Shown: positions 13,002-20,479 of the stretch, in pieces | Layout of the letters: each line of letters starts with the position of its first letter | How positions within the stretch are numbered: position 1 is the first letter of the stretch | Virus record (IMG/VR): IMGVR_UViG_3300046516_000900 | Location: 1 to 28,279 of that record | DNA: 28,279 nt | Strand: one strand, 5' to 3' | Source of the DNA: a virus | Notes under the pieces: generated by a model | What the model was told of the DNA's origin: nothing | Database searches by the model: none | What the model saw: the letters and a program-made list of their open reading frames with translations, nothing else | Program-made: the position numbers and the translations under genes

Positions 13002-13030
13002 ATTATAACATCCACCACCACCAGAGTAAA
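13002..13030 (-). promoter_or_regulatory. Promoter TTTACT-N17-TATAAT for the AAA+/AlkB unit
   Basis: TTTACT (13030-13025) and TATAAT (13007-13002), 17 bases apart on the minus strand. The spacer contains four GGT repeats. Predicted start near 12995, leaving a leader of about 31 bases with the GGAG site. Confidence 0.75.
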
Positions 13031-13055
13031 CACATTTGTGCGGATTTTGTTGCTT

Positions 13056-13379
13056 TTACGAGAGATGTGCCTCTAGCACGGTTTCTAGAGCAGTTTTCGT
13101 CATAGCTCCACTTTTGCGGACTAGCTCTTCTTCTCCGTTTAGAAGAACTAGCGTAGGAATTCCGCGAACACCGAATTTCTGCGCGGCAGCAGAAACCTTG
13201 TCGGTGTCAATTTTGATGATTTGAACCTTATCACCCATAGACTCATCTACCTTGTCTAGCACAGGCGAGAGCATTTTGCAAGGTCCACACCACGAAGCGT
13301 AGAAATCTAGCAAAACTGGAAGTTCAGAAGTTTCGATAAGAGTTTGTAGCTCTTCATTAGTTTCAGGATTGAGAATCAT
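13056..13379 (-). CDS. trxA: Thioredoxin
   Basis: A complete 107-aa thioredoxin: FYASWCGPCKM (26-36) with the redox pair Cys31/Cys34, an IIKIDTDK strand, and GVRGIPTLVLL with the cis-proline. It should pass electrons from host thioredoxin reductase to phage ribonucleotide reductase (genes at 18996 and 20480). WCGPC is the classical thioredoxin active site, unlike the glutaredoxin-like CVYC of T4 NrdC. It lies 30 bases after the 79-aa gene. No ribosome binding site is evident before the ATG; the gap instead holds a small inverted repeat (GCGCTGTTGCGC). It is the last gene of the unit that begins at 17909. Confidence 0.95.
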   Translation of the reverse strand: MILNPETNEELQTLIETSELPVLLDFYASWCGPCKMLSPVLDKVDESMGDKVQIIKIDTDKVSAAAQKFGVRGIPTLVLLNGEEELVRKSGAMTKTALETVLEAHLS

Positions 13380-13408
13380 TTTGAGCAGCGCAACAGCGCC
13401 GAGGAAAG

Positions 13409-13648
13409 TTACTGTGCTACTAGGGTCGAGAGAATATCTCGACCGACTTGATCTACAATTGTGATGTGGCTTACAAGCTCACCGTCATACGGTTTGCCGG
13501 TTGTTTCATACGCTTGAAGCTTCGTGTAAAAATCTATCGCTTCGGCTGAGGTGTCAAATGCTTGGGACGTACCTTGCATGAAACGACCATCATTGGCGGC
13601 CGCGACTTGATAGAGCCAAACGACATAATACTGGGTAATGTCTTCCAT
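13409..13648 (-). CDS. Hypothetical protein, 79 aa, behind a late box
   Basis: Not recognised. A small, soluble protein with a beta strand at the start (QYYVVWLYQV) and a helix in the middle (SAEAIDFYTKLQAYE). I start at MEDITQYY because GAAGGGA lies seven bases before it; an alternative start 39 codons upstream would overlap the previous gene. A late-type CATAAATA box at 13677-13684 lies 28 bases before this start, so the gene, and possibly thioredoxin after it, may also be transcribed late. Confidence 0.72.
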   Translation of the reverse strand: MEDITQYYVVWLYQVAAANDGRFMQGTSQAFDTSAEAIDFYTKLQAYETTGKPYDGELVSHITIVDQVGRDILSTLVAQ

Positions 13649-13676
13649 TATATTCCCTTCTTTAGTTTGAGGGAAA

Positions 13677-13684
13677 TATTTATG
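13677..13684 (-). promoter_or_regulatory. T4-type late promoter CATAAATA
   Basis: CATAAATA on the minus strand, 28 bases before the ATG at 13648, the same distance as the box at 4225-4232 before the ATG at 4196. It overlaps the stop of the 70-aa gene. Confidence 0.55.
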
Positions 13685-13892
13685 GCCTGATTTTAGTGAG
13701 TGGAATTCCGAGTTCACACAATGCACACCCTGTCGGCTTTCGCTCACGGTTGACAGGTTGGTCAATTACCTGGAGCCTACTAGCAAATTCCAGTTTATCA
13801 TTCAAGATGATGACTTGATTGAGCATGCTGTCAGTTGCGTTATTTAATTTTTGAAGTAAATCCAGCATTGTTTCTTGCGGTTCAATCATCAT
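13680..13892 (-). CDS. Hypothetical protein, 70 aa
   Basis: Not recognised. The N-terminal 45 residues form a helical, heptad-like region (MLDLLQKLNNATDSML and NQVIILNDKLEF). The C-terminus holds a single CALC pair (Cys-x2-Cys), which could join a zinc site between subunits. AGGAAT precedes the ATG, and the gene begins five bases after the preceding stop. It probably belongs to the same transcript as the phosphoesterase. Confidence 0.62.
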   Translation of the reverse strand: MMIEPQETMLDLLQKLNNATDSMLNQVIILNDKLEFASRLQVIDQPVNRERKPTGCALCELGIPLTKIRP

Positions 13893-13897
13893 TATTC

Positions 13898-14158
13898 CTA
13901 GTAGAAGTACTCTACTTCAACTTTTTGTTTTTTCAAGCGCTGCTTTTCCTTCTGAAGATTGCGGTGCGCTTCCATTGCCATCTGTGCGTCGCTAAAATAA
14001 CGAAAATCCATCACAAACTCGCTACCACCATAGCCATAACGCATTAGCGGCTTCCAAAACCAGAAGAAACGCTTCACATAAACGCGATACTTTTCATCTT
14101 TACCTTTGACGATTTTGTACGTCGCGTTTGATGCTGAGATAGGAGCGCTGCCTGGCAT
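13898..14158 (-). CDS. Hypothetical protein, 86 aa
   Basis: Not recognised. The N-terminal half is rich in aromatic and basic residues (VYVKRFFWFWKPLMRYGYGG), followed by a long basic helix (MAMEAHRNLQKEKQRLKKQK). The Trp/Phe-rich segment is too short and charged for a clear membrane span. The ATG overlaps the stop of the phosphoesterase gene (TGATG), showing translational coupling. Possible nucleic acid or membrane-surface binding is only suggested by composition. Confidence 0.7.
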   Translation of the reverse strand: MPGSAPISASNATYKIVKGKDEKYRVYVKRFFWFWKPLMRYGYGGSEFVMDFRYFSDAQMAMEAHRNLQKEKQRLKKQKVEVEYFY

Positions 14159-14730
14159 CAGTCATCTCCAGCGTGGTGGTCAAGGAATTCCGGCACGATC
14201 GGCTTCATGTGAGCTTTCACCTGGTTGTATGAGATCGGCTTGTAGTTATGCACGTCTACACCAACGTCTAGAATGCGTCCAACAAATGGATAGCGTAGAT
14301 TGCCATGGCAGTGGCCATGAAGCATAAATGAACCTCTAGCCATTTTATTCCAAGAGATCATTGGGAAGTGACATAGCACCAGCTTCTGTGAATCTCGCTC
14401 CGCGTCAGAATCTTGAACATTAAGCTCATAGTATTCTTTGATCCACTCAAAGCGATCTTGAAGTGATTTGTTTTTCTTGATAACCTGATCATGGTTGCCA
14501 AGAATGAGGTAAATTTTACCATTGAGCTGGTCAAGAACTTCTTGGGCTTCAGTGACACCCATGAAGAAGGCATCACCAAGGTGATATACTTCATCGGTGG
14601 GTTTTACTGTCTCATTCCAGTTTTTGATGAGCATCTGGTTCATGTGATGCTTATCTTCGAACGGCCTGTTTGAATATTTGATCACATTGTTGTGCCCCCA
14701 ATGTGTATCACTCGTAAAGAATTTTGTCAT
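14158..14730 (-). CDS. Calcineurin-like metallophosphoesterase, 190 aa
   Basis: All motifs of the two-metal phosphoesterase fold are present in order: SDTHWGH (Asp8, His10), HLGD (50-53), GNHD (78-81), CHFP and HGHCHGN. These residues bind two metals and cleave phosphomono- or diesters. Substrate could be nucleotides, cyclic nucleotides, RNA or phosphoprotein. Small stand-alone members are common in T4-like phages. The ATG overlaps the stop of the VWA protein gene (ATGA), tying it to the MoxR/VWA module. No signal peptide, so it acts in the cytoplasm. Confidence 0.92.
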   Translation of the reverse strand: MTKFFTSDTHWGHNNVIKYSNRPFEDKHHMNQMLIKNWNETVKPTDEVYHLGDAFFMGVTEAQEVLDQLNGKIYLILGNHDQVIKKNKSLQDRFEWIKEYYELNVQDSDAERDSQKLVLCHFPMISWNKMARGSFMLHGHCHGNLRYPFVGRILDVGVDVHNYKPISYNQVKAHMKPIVPEFLDHHAGDD

Positions 14731-16085
14731 TTTGATGATTGAAATATGACGTTTTTGATCAGCATATGTCGTGAAGCTGAGTGGATAAACGTCTTCTTGT
14801 TATGGTCTGTCAGCAGCCAAAGCCAACGCTTCGGGTGCATGGGTTCTACTTTATTGCCGTCGCCGTCGGTAATGACGATGACGATGTCTGGGTAGGATTT
14901 GTATTTCTCTTTGAATGGACCTTGCAGCTCAGCTTCCATGATGTCAAATGCCGTGCCGCCGCCGACTCGATAGTTTTTGCCTTTGGTGGTGATGTTTTGA
15001 AGCGTCGTATCGAATAGATAGAACTCACAATCAAAATATTCTTGCTCATCACGGAAGGCTTGGATAATGTCATAAAATTTGCTGAGCTGTGAAAGGCAGG
15101 AGCCTGACACATCCATAAAAACTGCACCATGGAGCTTATCTTTGCGCTTCACGGTTTGCACAGTTCGGCCAGGGAGAATCACGCCAGGGTGAGCTGCCAT
15201 CACCTCCGAGAAGCGACGATCTTCACGTCGAAAAGACTCTTCAATCTTTTCTTTCTCTTTGAGCTTGGTTCGCTTTACACCTTCAATGATTTTCCGGAAG
15301 TCAACTTTTGGTGGCTTCTTTTGCTCTAGAATCACATCAAACATTCCGCTGCTAGTTCCACCGCCATTCAGCACGCATTCTTCATTTGCACCGCCAGCTT
15401 TAAGCATATCAGCGAGGTCACCAGCGTCCATTTCTTTTGCAAGTGCGCCAGCTGCTCGATCACGAGCTTCTTCGGCATCGTCATCGCCGCCACCGCCAGA
15501 CCCGTCTCCGCCTTCGTTCCCGGCTTCTCCATCTGATTGATCACCTGGTGCATCACCATGCTCATCGACCGTTTGCTTATCGTCCGACTTGCTCGAACCA
15601 TCTGCGTTTTTCTCGGCGACAAGCAGAGCCAGATAGTACAAGAAAGACTGATTGCGTTTTACTCCCGACGGTTCTTTGAAGCAAGTATCGATCCAACAGA
15701 ATCGCTGCCAGTTTTCGATCTCATTGCGATCGAATCCAAAGAGATCGATGATCATCTCATTGATCGTAATGTCCTGCGCGACGTTAACGAGACGAGGAGT
15801 CGCACCACGAATGTGTTGACCATTACGTTTGAAGTGATCAAGAAGCACGTGCAAACATTCGTGAAGAATCACGAATTGCTGCATCCGAAGTGAAAGTGCG
15901 CACCAGAAAGCTTGGTTCAGCAGCAAAATTGGAGGTGAATTCTTCACGAATTGAACCGCCGCCGTCGGCAGCTCATCAGTGAAGTGCACGCTTGACATCT
16001 GCCAAAAGGTGTAGAAAACCTTGTGGTAATCTTCTAGCGTGCTTCCGATCGCAACTAGTGTTTCATTCGGAACCGGCGTTCTCAT
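14727..16085 (-). CDS. Metallopeptidase-like / VWA-domain protein (DUF2201 type)
   Basis: The N-terminal domain has an HExxH zinc motif (HECLH, 75-79) and a downstream VAQDITINEMI segment typical of the putative metallopeptidase part of this family. A Gly/Asp-rich linker (about 165-210) connects to a von Willebrand A domain with the metal-ion site DVSGS (325-329) and a later ITDGDG. Proteins of this design partner with MoxR ATPases, as here: the gene overlaps the MoxR stop by four bases. In bacteria such pairs assemble or activate protein complexes. Phage target unknown. 452 aa, no signal peptide. Confidence 0.88.
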   Translation of the reverse strand: MRTPVPNETLVAIGSTLEDYHKVFYTFWQMSSVHFTDELPTAAVQFVKNSPPILLLNQAFWCALSLRMQQFVILHECLHVLLDHFKRNGQHIRGATPRLVNVAQDITINEMIIDLFGFDRNEIENWQRFCWIDTCFKEPSGVKRNQSFLYYLALLVAEKNADGSSKSDDKQTVDEHGDAPGDQSDGEAGNEGGDGSGGGGDDDAEEARDRAAGALAKEMDAGDLADMLKAGGANEECVLNGGGTSSGMFDVILEQKKPPKVDFRKIIEGVKRTKLKEKEKIEESFRREDRRFSEVMAAHPGVILPGRTVQTVKRKDKLHGAVFMDVSGSCLSQLSKFYDIIQAFRDEQEYFDCEFYLFDTTLQNITTKGKNYRVGGGTAFDIMEAELQGPFKEKYKSYPDIVIVITDGDGNKVEPMHPKRWLWLLTDHNKKTFIHSASRHMLIKNVIFQSSK

Positions 16086-17458
16086 ACATAAGCCTGTGAA
16101 GTATCAGTCCGGCTGTTGACCATATCTACCAAAGATGGATTTGACATGCCGTGAGCTGGCTCCATGGCTCGATCATACTTCCCTTGAATGTGTTGATATT
16201 GCTTGGAAGTCCAAGCATCACCACGATGATGCATCTTCACGAGAACTTGCACGATTTGTTGGAAATTCGTCGGTCGATTTCCAACTCGTCCAGCCATCCC
16301 CCACATCAAACGGTCAATTGTATCTTGACGGCATGAGATCAGAATGTCCGCGAATCGATTTGCGAGCTTCCGCACCATGTGAGGTTTCGTCTGGTGCATC
16401 TTCATGATTTCAGTCTCGAATGTATTTCCATTCGACATGAGCACTCGAAAATCCATTTCATTGATCCGCGAGCCACAGCCTGCATCAGCTTTTTCATCCG
16501 GGAGACTATTAACGATCTCATCGAATGACTTAACGGTGATGATTTTGGCAGCTTTCGACTTTGTCGCTTGCACCGCTTCAACAAATGGTGCAATGATTTC
16601 CTGCGGTAGCTCACCCTTAAACTTGGTGAAGAAATCAGTCGCAGCTTGATCCTTCTTTTTCACAAGATCAAGTAGCTTCGTGACGTTGTTACCGTTCGAA
16701 AGGATCGCTTTTGCAGCTTCGAGATCATTGGCTTGCGCCAGAGCGTCCTTAAACGGAAGCGTTTTGATCGAATCGCGTAGCTCTTTGATGTTGATTGTTC
16801 CCTTCGATTCAACAACGTCTTCCATGCGGCCGCCATCCAAGTGAGCTTGAATGAGATATTCCAGACGACGTGGAGAGATTTTAGCTTGCGCATCAGCCGG
16901 GAGCGCGTTCCACCAGTCGATGAAATAGATCGCGATTTGCGGATACTTGAGACGAAGGTACGCTTCATCCAGCTTGTACGGGACTTTGATGTAGCAATGA
17001 AACCGGTCGATAAGCGCCGGATCGAGTTCCTCAACTTGGTAAGTGCCAGAGTCATCATATGGGTTGATTGCGCCCCAGACACACTTGAGATTATTCAACT
17101 TGTGTCCGTTGATGCTGCCGAACTGGATGAGCTCCATGACAGCATCGAGCGTTTTTGAATTTGCACGGTTGAGCTCATCGAAGAAAATCGCTTCATAGAC
17201 ATCATCTTCGATATACCACGGACGAATGAGATCGGTGACCGCTTTACGTCCGCCGTCACGCTCAACCACCTTTGGCATTCCGACGAGATCAACCCATGGA
17301 TCCATCGTCGGAGTGCTGAAATACTTCCACTTCAATCCAAGCCCATTGAACACCTGGTTGATCGTCGCAGTTTTACCTACACCACGATGACCCTCGAAGA
17401 GAACATTGCGACCAGTCTTGGCATAATGCTCTAACATCGGGATGTTCAACAAGGACAT
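16082..17458 (-). CDS. MoxR-family AAA+ ATPase, 458 aa
   Basis: Walker A is GHRGVGKT (23-30) and Walker B IFFDELNRAN (91-100); the DELNRA form and the ALIDRFHCYIKVPY segment are typical of MoxR/RavA ATPases. The C-terminal 200 residues are longer than usual, with helical segments. MoxR proteins act as chaperones together with VWA-domain proteins, and the VWA gene follows with a four-base overlap. I start at MSLLNIPMLEHY because AAGGAGAGG lies seven bases before it; a start nine codons upstream would overlap the previous gene. Its target in phage growth is unknown. Confidence 0.9.
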   Translation of the reverse strand: MSLLNIPMLEHYAKTGRNVLFEGHRGVGKTATINQVFNGLGLKWKYFSTPTMDPWVDLVGMPKVVERDGGRKAVTDLIRPWYIEDDVYEAIFFDELNRANSKTLDAVMELIQFGSINGHKLNNLKCVWGAINPYDDSGTYQVEELDPALIDRFHCYIKVPYKLDEAYLRLKYPQIAIYFIDWWNALPADAQAKISPRRLEYLIQAHLDGGRMEDVVESKGTINIKELRDSIKTLPFKDALAQANDLEAAKAILSNGNNVTKLLDLVKKKDQAATDFFTKFKGELPQEIIAPFVEAVQATKSKAAKIITVKSFDEIVNSLPDEKADAGCGSRINEMDFRVLMSNGNTFETEIMKMHQTKPHMVRKLANRFADILISCRQDTIDRLMWGMAGRVGNRPTNFQQIVQVLVKMHHRGDAWTSKQYQHIQGKYDRAMEPAHGMSNPSLVDMVNSRTDTSQAYV

Positions 17459-17459
17459 G

Positions 17460-17909
17460 TTAACCTCTCCTTCGGTTTGCGCCACTCTTGACGCTAGTTT
17501 TCATATCTTCCTCCGACATCAGGATCAGTGGACCCTTATTGTAAGCCGGAGCAAGACGATTCATTTTGAGCTTTGCCTCATCAGCTGCGGCTGCTTCACG
17601 CTGCCTCAAGGCCTCTATCTGATCACGATCCAGGTGCAAATGCTCTGGGACCATTTTTCTTTGTTTCAGTGCAACCGCACCGGTAGCTCCTGTGTCTACG
17701 CTGTTTACTTTCTCGTGTCCACCACGATGTAGTTCCATGTTAAGACGAGCTGTTTTCATCGACTCTGCCCAGAAGTTCTTTTCCTGGGTTATCGGACCAG
17801 TTTTGGTAAGCTTACGGATATTGTTCTTTGCACCATTTTGATGCCGTGCCTTCCATTCTTCATACTCTTTCTGCTCCTTAGCAGTCAGAGTCTTACGAAC
17901 ATGCAGCAT
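17460..17909 (-). CDS. Basic hypothetical protein, 149 aa
   Basis: Not recognised. Highly charged and helical, rich in Lys, Arg and Glu, with no hydrophobic core of note: TAKEQKEYEEWKARHQNG at the start and LRQREAAAADEAKLKMNRL later, ending in NRRRG. It looks largely disordered or RNA/DNA-binding. It is the first gene of the MoxR/VWA unit behind the promoter at 17951-17979, with GGAG before the ATG, and ends two bases before the MoxR start. An adaptor role for the MoxR complex is possible but only suggested by position. Confidence 0.78.
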   Translation of the reverse strand: MLHVRKTLTAKEQKEYEEWKARHQNGAKNNIRKLTKTGPITQEKNFWAESMKTARLNMELHRGGHEKVNSVDTGATGAVALKQRKMVPEHLHLDRDQIEALRQREAAAADEAKLKMNRLAPAYNKGPLILMSEEDMKTSVKSGANRRRG

Positions 17910-17935
17910 TTTGTTACTCCAAGTTACGACAAATT

Positions 17936-17943
17936 CATAAATA
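17936..17943 (+). promoter_or_regulatory. T4-type late promoter CATAAATA
   Basis: CATAAATA on the plus strand, 37 bases before the ATG at 17981. It lies within the region where the opposing minus-strand promoter (17951-17979) starts transcription, so early leftward and late rightward transcription may exclude each other. Confidence 0.58.
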
Positions 17944-17950
17944 CGAGGTA

Positions 17951-17979
17951 ATTATAACCTACTCATGAGGGAAAGTAAA
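17951..17979 (-). promoter_or_regulatory. Promoter TTTACT-N17-TATAAT for the MoxR/VWA unit
   Basis: TTTACT (17979-17974) and TATAAT (17956-17951), 17 bases apart on the minus strand. Predicted start near 17944, giving a leader of about 35 bases before the ATG at 17909. Confidence 0.75.
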
Positions 17980-17980
17980 C

Positions 17981-18643
17981 ATGTTGTCATACAATAGCTG
18001 GCTCGGCAAAGCTGTCGAATTTGTCGTAGGTGGTTTTGGCAAGATTACTTGGTGTGGCCCTCGTGCGCTCTTTAATGGTGGATTGTACTACGATCTTACC
18101 GAAAGTGATCATGAGCAGCTGCGTAAGTTACTTGCAGAAAATTACTACATTATTCTCATCTATAGAAAAGCACATTTTTCATCATACATGGTCGGCTTGG
18201 CCAATCTGGTCAAAACAGGTAAGTGGACCAGCTACTCACACTCTTTGATGAACGTTGACAATGTAAATGACCCAGACGCTTGGGAAAAGTTCAAGCTAAT
18301 GGAAGCTACTCAAACTGGCGTTCATTGGTCTACTTTCATGCAGGTTTTTGATTGCGATTCAGTCTGCGTTCTTCGTCCTAAGAATTTGACGCCAGACGAT
18401 TGGAAGGCAGTCATCGATGGGCTGTTGAAGCAAGAGGGTTTGCCGTACGATGATCTCTTTGAGTTGTCAGATGCAACACACGTCTCATGCGTTGAGCTCG
18501 TATTGAATGCTCTTAAAGCAATGCCTGACTACAAAGAAAAATTTGCAGAGTTTGACGCTACCATCCAAAAGGTTGGTAATCTTACACCGCAGATGTACCG
18601 AGACTGCTCAGATTTTGAAGTAGTACTTGAGATAAAGCGATAA
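17981..18643 (+). CDS. YiiX-like permuted papain-fold (NlpC/P60-related) hydrolase, 220 aa
   Basis: The order of likely catalytic residues is that of circularly permuted NlpC/P60 proteins: His87 in YSHSLMNV, Glu108 in LMEATQTGVHW, and Cys170 in HVSCVELVLNAL. Between them lie a strand with VCVLRP and GLPYDDLFEL, matching the usual G-x-PYD-x-x-F pattern before the Cys. Known members cleave peptide, amide or acyl bonds, including in cell walls. No signal peptide. Rightward orientation and a late promoter box suggest a late role, such as lysis or a virion part, but this is inferred. GAGGGA precedes the ATG. Confidence 0.78.
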   Translation: MLSYNSWLGKAVEFVVGGFGKITWCGPRALFNGGLYYDLTESDHEQLRKLLAENYYIILIYRKAHFSSYMVGLANLVKTGKWTSYSHSLMNVDNVNDPDAWEKFKLMEATQTGVHWSTFMQVFDCDSVCVLRPKNLTPDDWKAVIDGLLKQEGLPYDDLFELSDATHVSCVELVLNALKAMPDYKEKFAEFDATIQKVGNLTPQMYRDCSDFEVVLEIKR

Positions 18644-18645
18644 AC

Positions 18646-18670
18646 AAAAGGCCGGGATTCCCGGCCTTTT
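18646..18670. terminator. Bidirectional terminator between convergent genes
   Basis: An 11-bp stem (AAAAGGCCGGG with CCCGGCCTTTT) with a 3-base loop, followed by T's on the plus strand and preceded by A's, so it can stop both the plus-strand hydrolase gene and the minus-strand nrdB unit. Confidence 0.88.
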
Positions 18671-18673
18671 TAC

Positions 18674-18994
18674 TTACTTATCAACGATCGTCGACGGAAT
18701 CGTGAAGTCCGATCGAGATGCGTTCTCTATTACGAACTGCTCTAGAGCGAGAGCCGCTGGAGCCATGATCGAGTTGAGAACCTTCTGATATTCCTCATTC
18801 ATGTCCTCATAGTACATCATGACGGTCCAGATGGTTTCACCAGTCGTCGCCGAAACATCCTTGAACACTTGGGTCTTTGGGCTGCTCGGCGTCGGAATGA
18901 CCTTAACAACATCCAACTCTATAAGATGAACTTCTGGCTTGCCGTCGGTAAATTTTTGCCCGATCTTGTAAATGTATGCGGTTTTATGTTGCAT
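18674..18994 (-). CDS. Hypothetical protein after nrdB, 106 aa
   Basis: Not recognised. Beta-rich first half (TAYIYKIGQKF, EVHLIELDVVKVI, GETIWTVMMYYED) and a helical second half (EEYQKVLNSIMAPAALALEQ). No Cys pair, so it is not a glutaredoxin. It starts one base after the nrdB stop and ends just before the terminator, making it the last gene of the ribonucleotide reductase region. A link to nucleotide metabolism rests on position only. Confidence 0.72.
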   Translation of the reverse strand: MQHKTAYIYKIGQKFTDGKPEVHLIELDVVKVIPTPSSPKTQVFKDVSATTGETIWTVMMYYEDMNEEYQKVLNSIMAPAALALEQFVIENASRSDFTIPSTIVDK

Positions 18995-18995
18995 G

Positions 18996-20147
18996 TTAGA
19001 AGTCCAAGAGGTTGTCTTCGTTGACGGAGGTATCCAACGCGTTGATCGCGTAGTCTGTAAGATCCTTTTCTTGCGGAGCAGTTTGATTGCTTTCTGCGTC
19101 CAACCAGCTCGAGAGCCAGCTAAAAGGATTGTCCTTGTGCTGATATCGCTCTTTCAAGCCGAGCGATTTCAAACGCTTATTTGCAATGTGCTCGAGATAC
19201 TGAGCAAGCAGTGTTTCATTCAGGCCGATGATTGAGCCATCCTTGAAGAGGTAGGTTGCCCATTCCTTTTCTTGGTTGACAACTTCATCAAAAATCGCGT
19301 AGATTTCATCTTCAATTTCATTGAAGATGGAGATCATCTCATCATCACCTTCACGACGAAGATAATTGCGAATGATATTCAGTGGAATGCCAACGTGCTG
19401 TGATTCATCCTTAGCGATGAATTTAATGATGTCGGCGTTACCGATCATCTTCCCCTGCTGACCAAAGGCAAAGCTGCAGGCGAATGAAACGTAAAAGCGA
19501 ATCGACTCGAGGGCGTAAATTGAAATTAGTGCGAGCAGCAGCTTCTTCTTTAGTTCACGCTTGGTGAGGTTATACGTCTTGCGATCGATGTCACAACCAT
19601 CTTCGGCGGTAGCAACTTCATGGTAGCCAGGACCGAGAGCCTTGTACAGATTTCCGTAGTTAATGAAATCATCATAGTAGCGAACGATCGCAGCTGCACG
19701 CTGAACAATATTGCTATCTTTCAGGATCGAGTCAAAGACTTCCGACGGATCGTTGTACAGATTTTGGAGAATCCACTGATATGACTGAGCGTGAATGTTT
19801 TCGAAGGCCGCCCACCAAATAACACAGCCTTCAAGTTCCGGCAGCGAAATCCATGGAATAAGTGCAACGAGAGGGGCGCGCTCTTGAACCGAATCGAGCA
19901 GCACTTGATAAGCGATATTCTTTGTGAAGATGTGACGTTCATGCTCTTGCATCATCTTGAAATCCGCATCATCCTTGGTCAGGTTGATTTCTTCCGGATC
20001 CCAATAGAACGACTTCATCGTTCGTTTGATCTTGTCAAAGATAGGGTACTTCATTCTGTCATAACGTGCGATGCCAGCTTCTTCGCCAAAGAACATTGGC
20101 TGATCTTTCACGTCGAACAAATTCAGATTCAAAACAGTGTGAGACAT
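18996..20147 (-). CDS. nrdB: Ribonucleoside-diphosphate reductase, small (beta) subunit
   Basis: Class Ia R2 protein that carries the diiron centre and tyrosyl radical. Ligand motifs are DADFKM near the start, ENIHAQSYQWIL with Glu, His and the radical-bearing Tyr, and IAKDESQHVGIPLN with the Glu/His pair of the second helix. FACSFAFGQQGKMIGNADII is the typical helix before it. The C-terminus (NEDNLLDF) is the acidic tail that docks on NrdA. 383 aa, the usual length. I start at MSHTVLNLN, which begins directly ahead of the conserved region; 16 extra upstream codons would be possible. The ribosome binding site is weak. Confidence 0.96.
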   Translation of the reverse strand: MSHTVLNLNLFDVKDQPMFFGEEAGIARYDRMKYPIFDKIKRTMKSFYWDPEEINLTKDDADFKMMQEHERHIFTKNIAYQVLLDSVQERAPLVALIPWISLPELEGCVIWWAAFENIHAQSYQWILQNLYNDPSEVFDSILKDSNIVQRAAAIVRYYDDFINYGNLYKALGPGYHEVATAEDGCDIDRKTYNLTKRELKKKLLLALISIYALESIRFYVSFACSFAFGQQGKMIGNADIIKFIAKDESQHVGIPLNIIRNYLRREGDDEMISIFNEIEDEIYAIFDEVVNQEKEWATYLFKDGSIIGLNETLLAQYLEHIANKRLKSLGLKERYQHKDNPFSWLSSWLDAESNQTAPQEKDLTDYAINALDTSVNEDNLLDF

Positions 20148-20221
20148 GTATTTCTTTACTCTATGAGACAGCGGTAGGAATTGATACTTTATCATTCCTA
20201 GCCACCATTGGATATTTTTCT

Positions 20222-20413
20222 TTACTTGGTGTAGATCGTGCGACGGCCATAAACTTTACCATCACCAGTGCTCTTAACCACCACGGTTTTTGGTTCAACT
20301 TCTTTCTTTGCACCAATAAAGAGGTTAGCCTTGTCATAAACGCTCAAAAGCTTGAGTTCGCCTTTGGCTTTTTCATCAAATTCACTTGGCTTAATTAGCT
20401 CTTTGAGTTTCAT
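20222..20413 (-). CDS. Small hypothetical protein between nrdA and nrdB, 63 aa
   Basis: Not recognised. A basic protein starting MKLKELIKPSEFDEKAKG and ending in GRRTIYTK, probably with beta strands in the middle (LLSVYDKANLFIGA). The ATG at 20413 is supported by GGAG seven bases upstream; an earlier in-frame ATG lies within the terminator hairpin and is rejected. It sits between the two reductase subunit genes, downstream of a hairpin that may lower read-through from nrdA. Confidence 0.68.
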   Translation of the reverse strand: MKLKELIKPSEFDEKAKGELKLLSVYDKANLFIGAKKEVEPKTVVVKSTGDGKVYGRRTIYTK

Positions 20414-20431
20414 GTTAGCTCCATAGATAAA

Positions 20432-20456
20432 AATGCCGGAGAAAATCTCCGGCATT
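20432..20456 (-). terminator. Hairpin after nrdA
   Basis: A perfect 11-bp stem (AATGCCGGAGA with TCTCCGGCATT) and a 3-base loop, followed on the minus strand by a T-rich run. No promoter of the usual class is seen between it and the next gene, so read-through or mRNA-end protection is likely. Confidence 0.8.
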
Positions 20457-20479
20457 CTATTTACCTCAATTGGCGAGAA

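Noticed and set aside
20413-20455. Longer start for the 63-aa gene (MPEIFSG...)
   Set aside because: It lies within the terminator hairpin; the ATG at 20413 has GGAG at the right distance.
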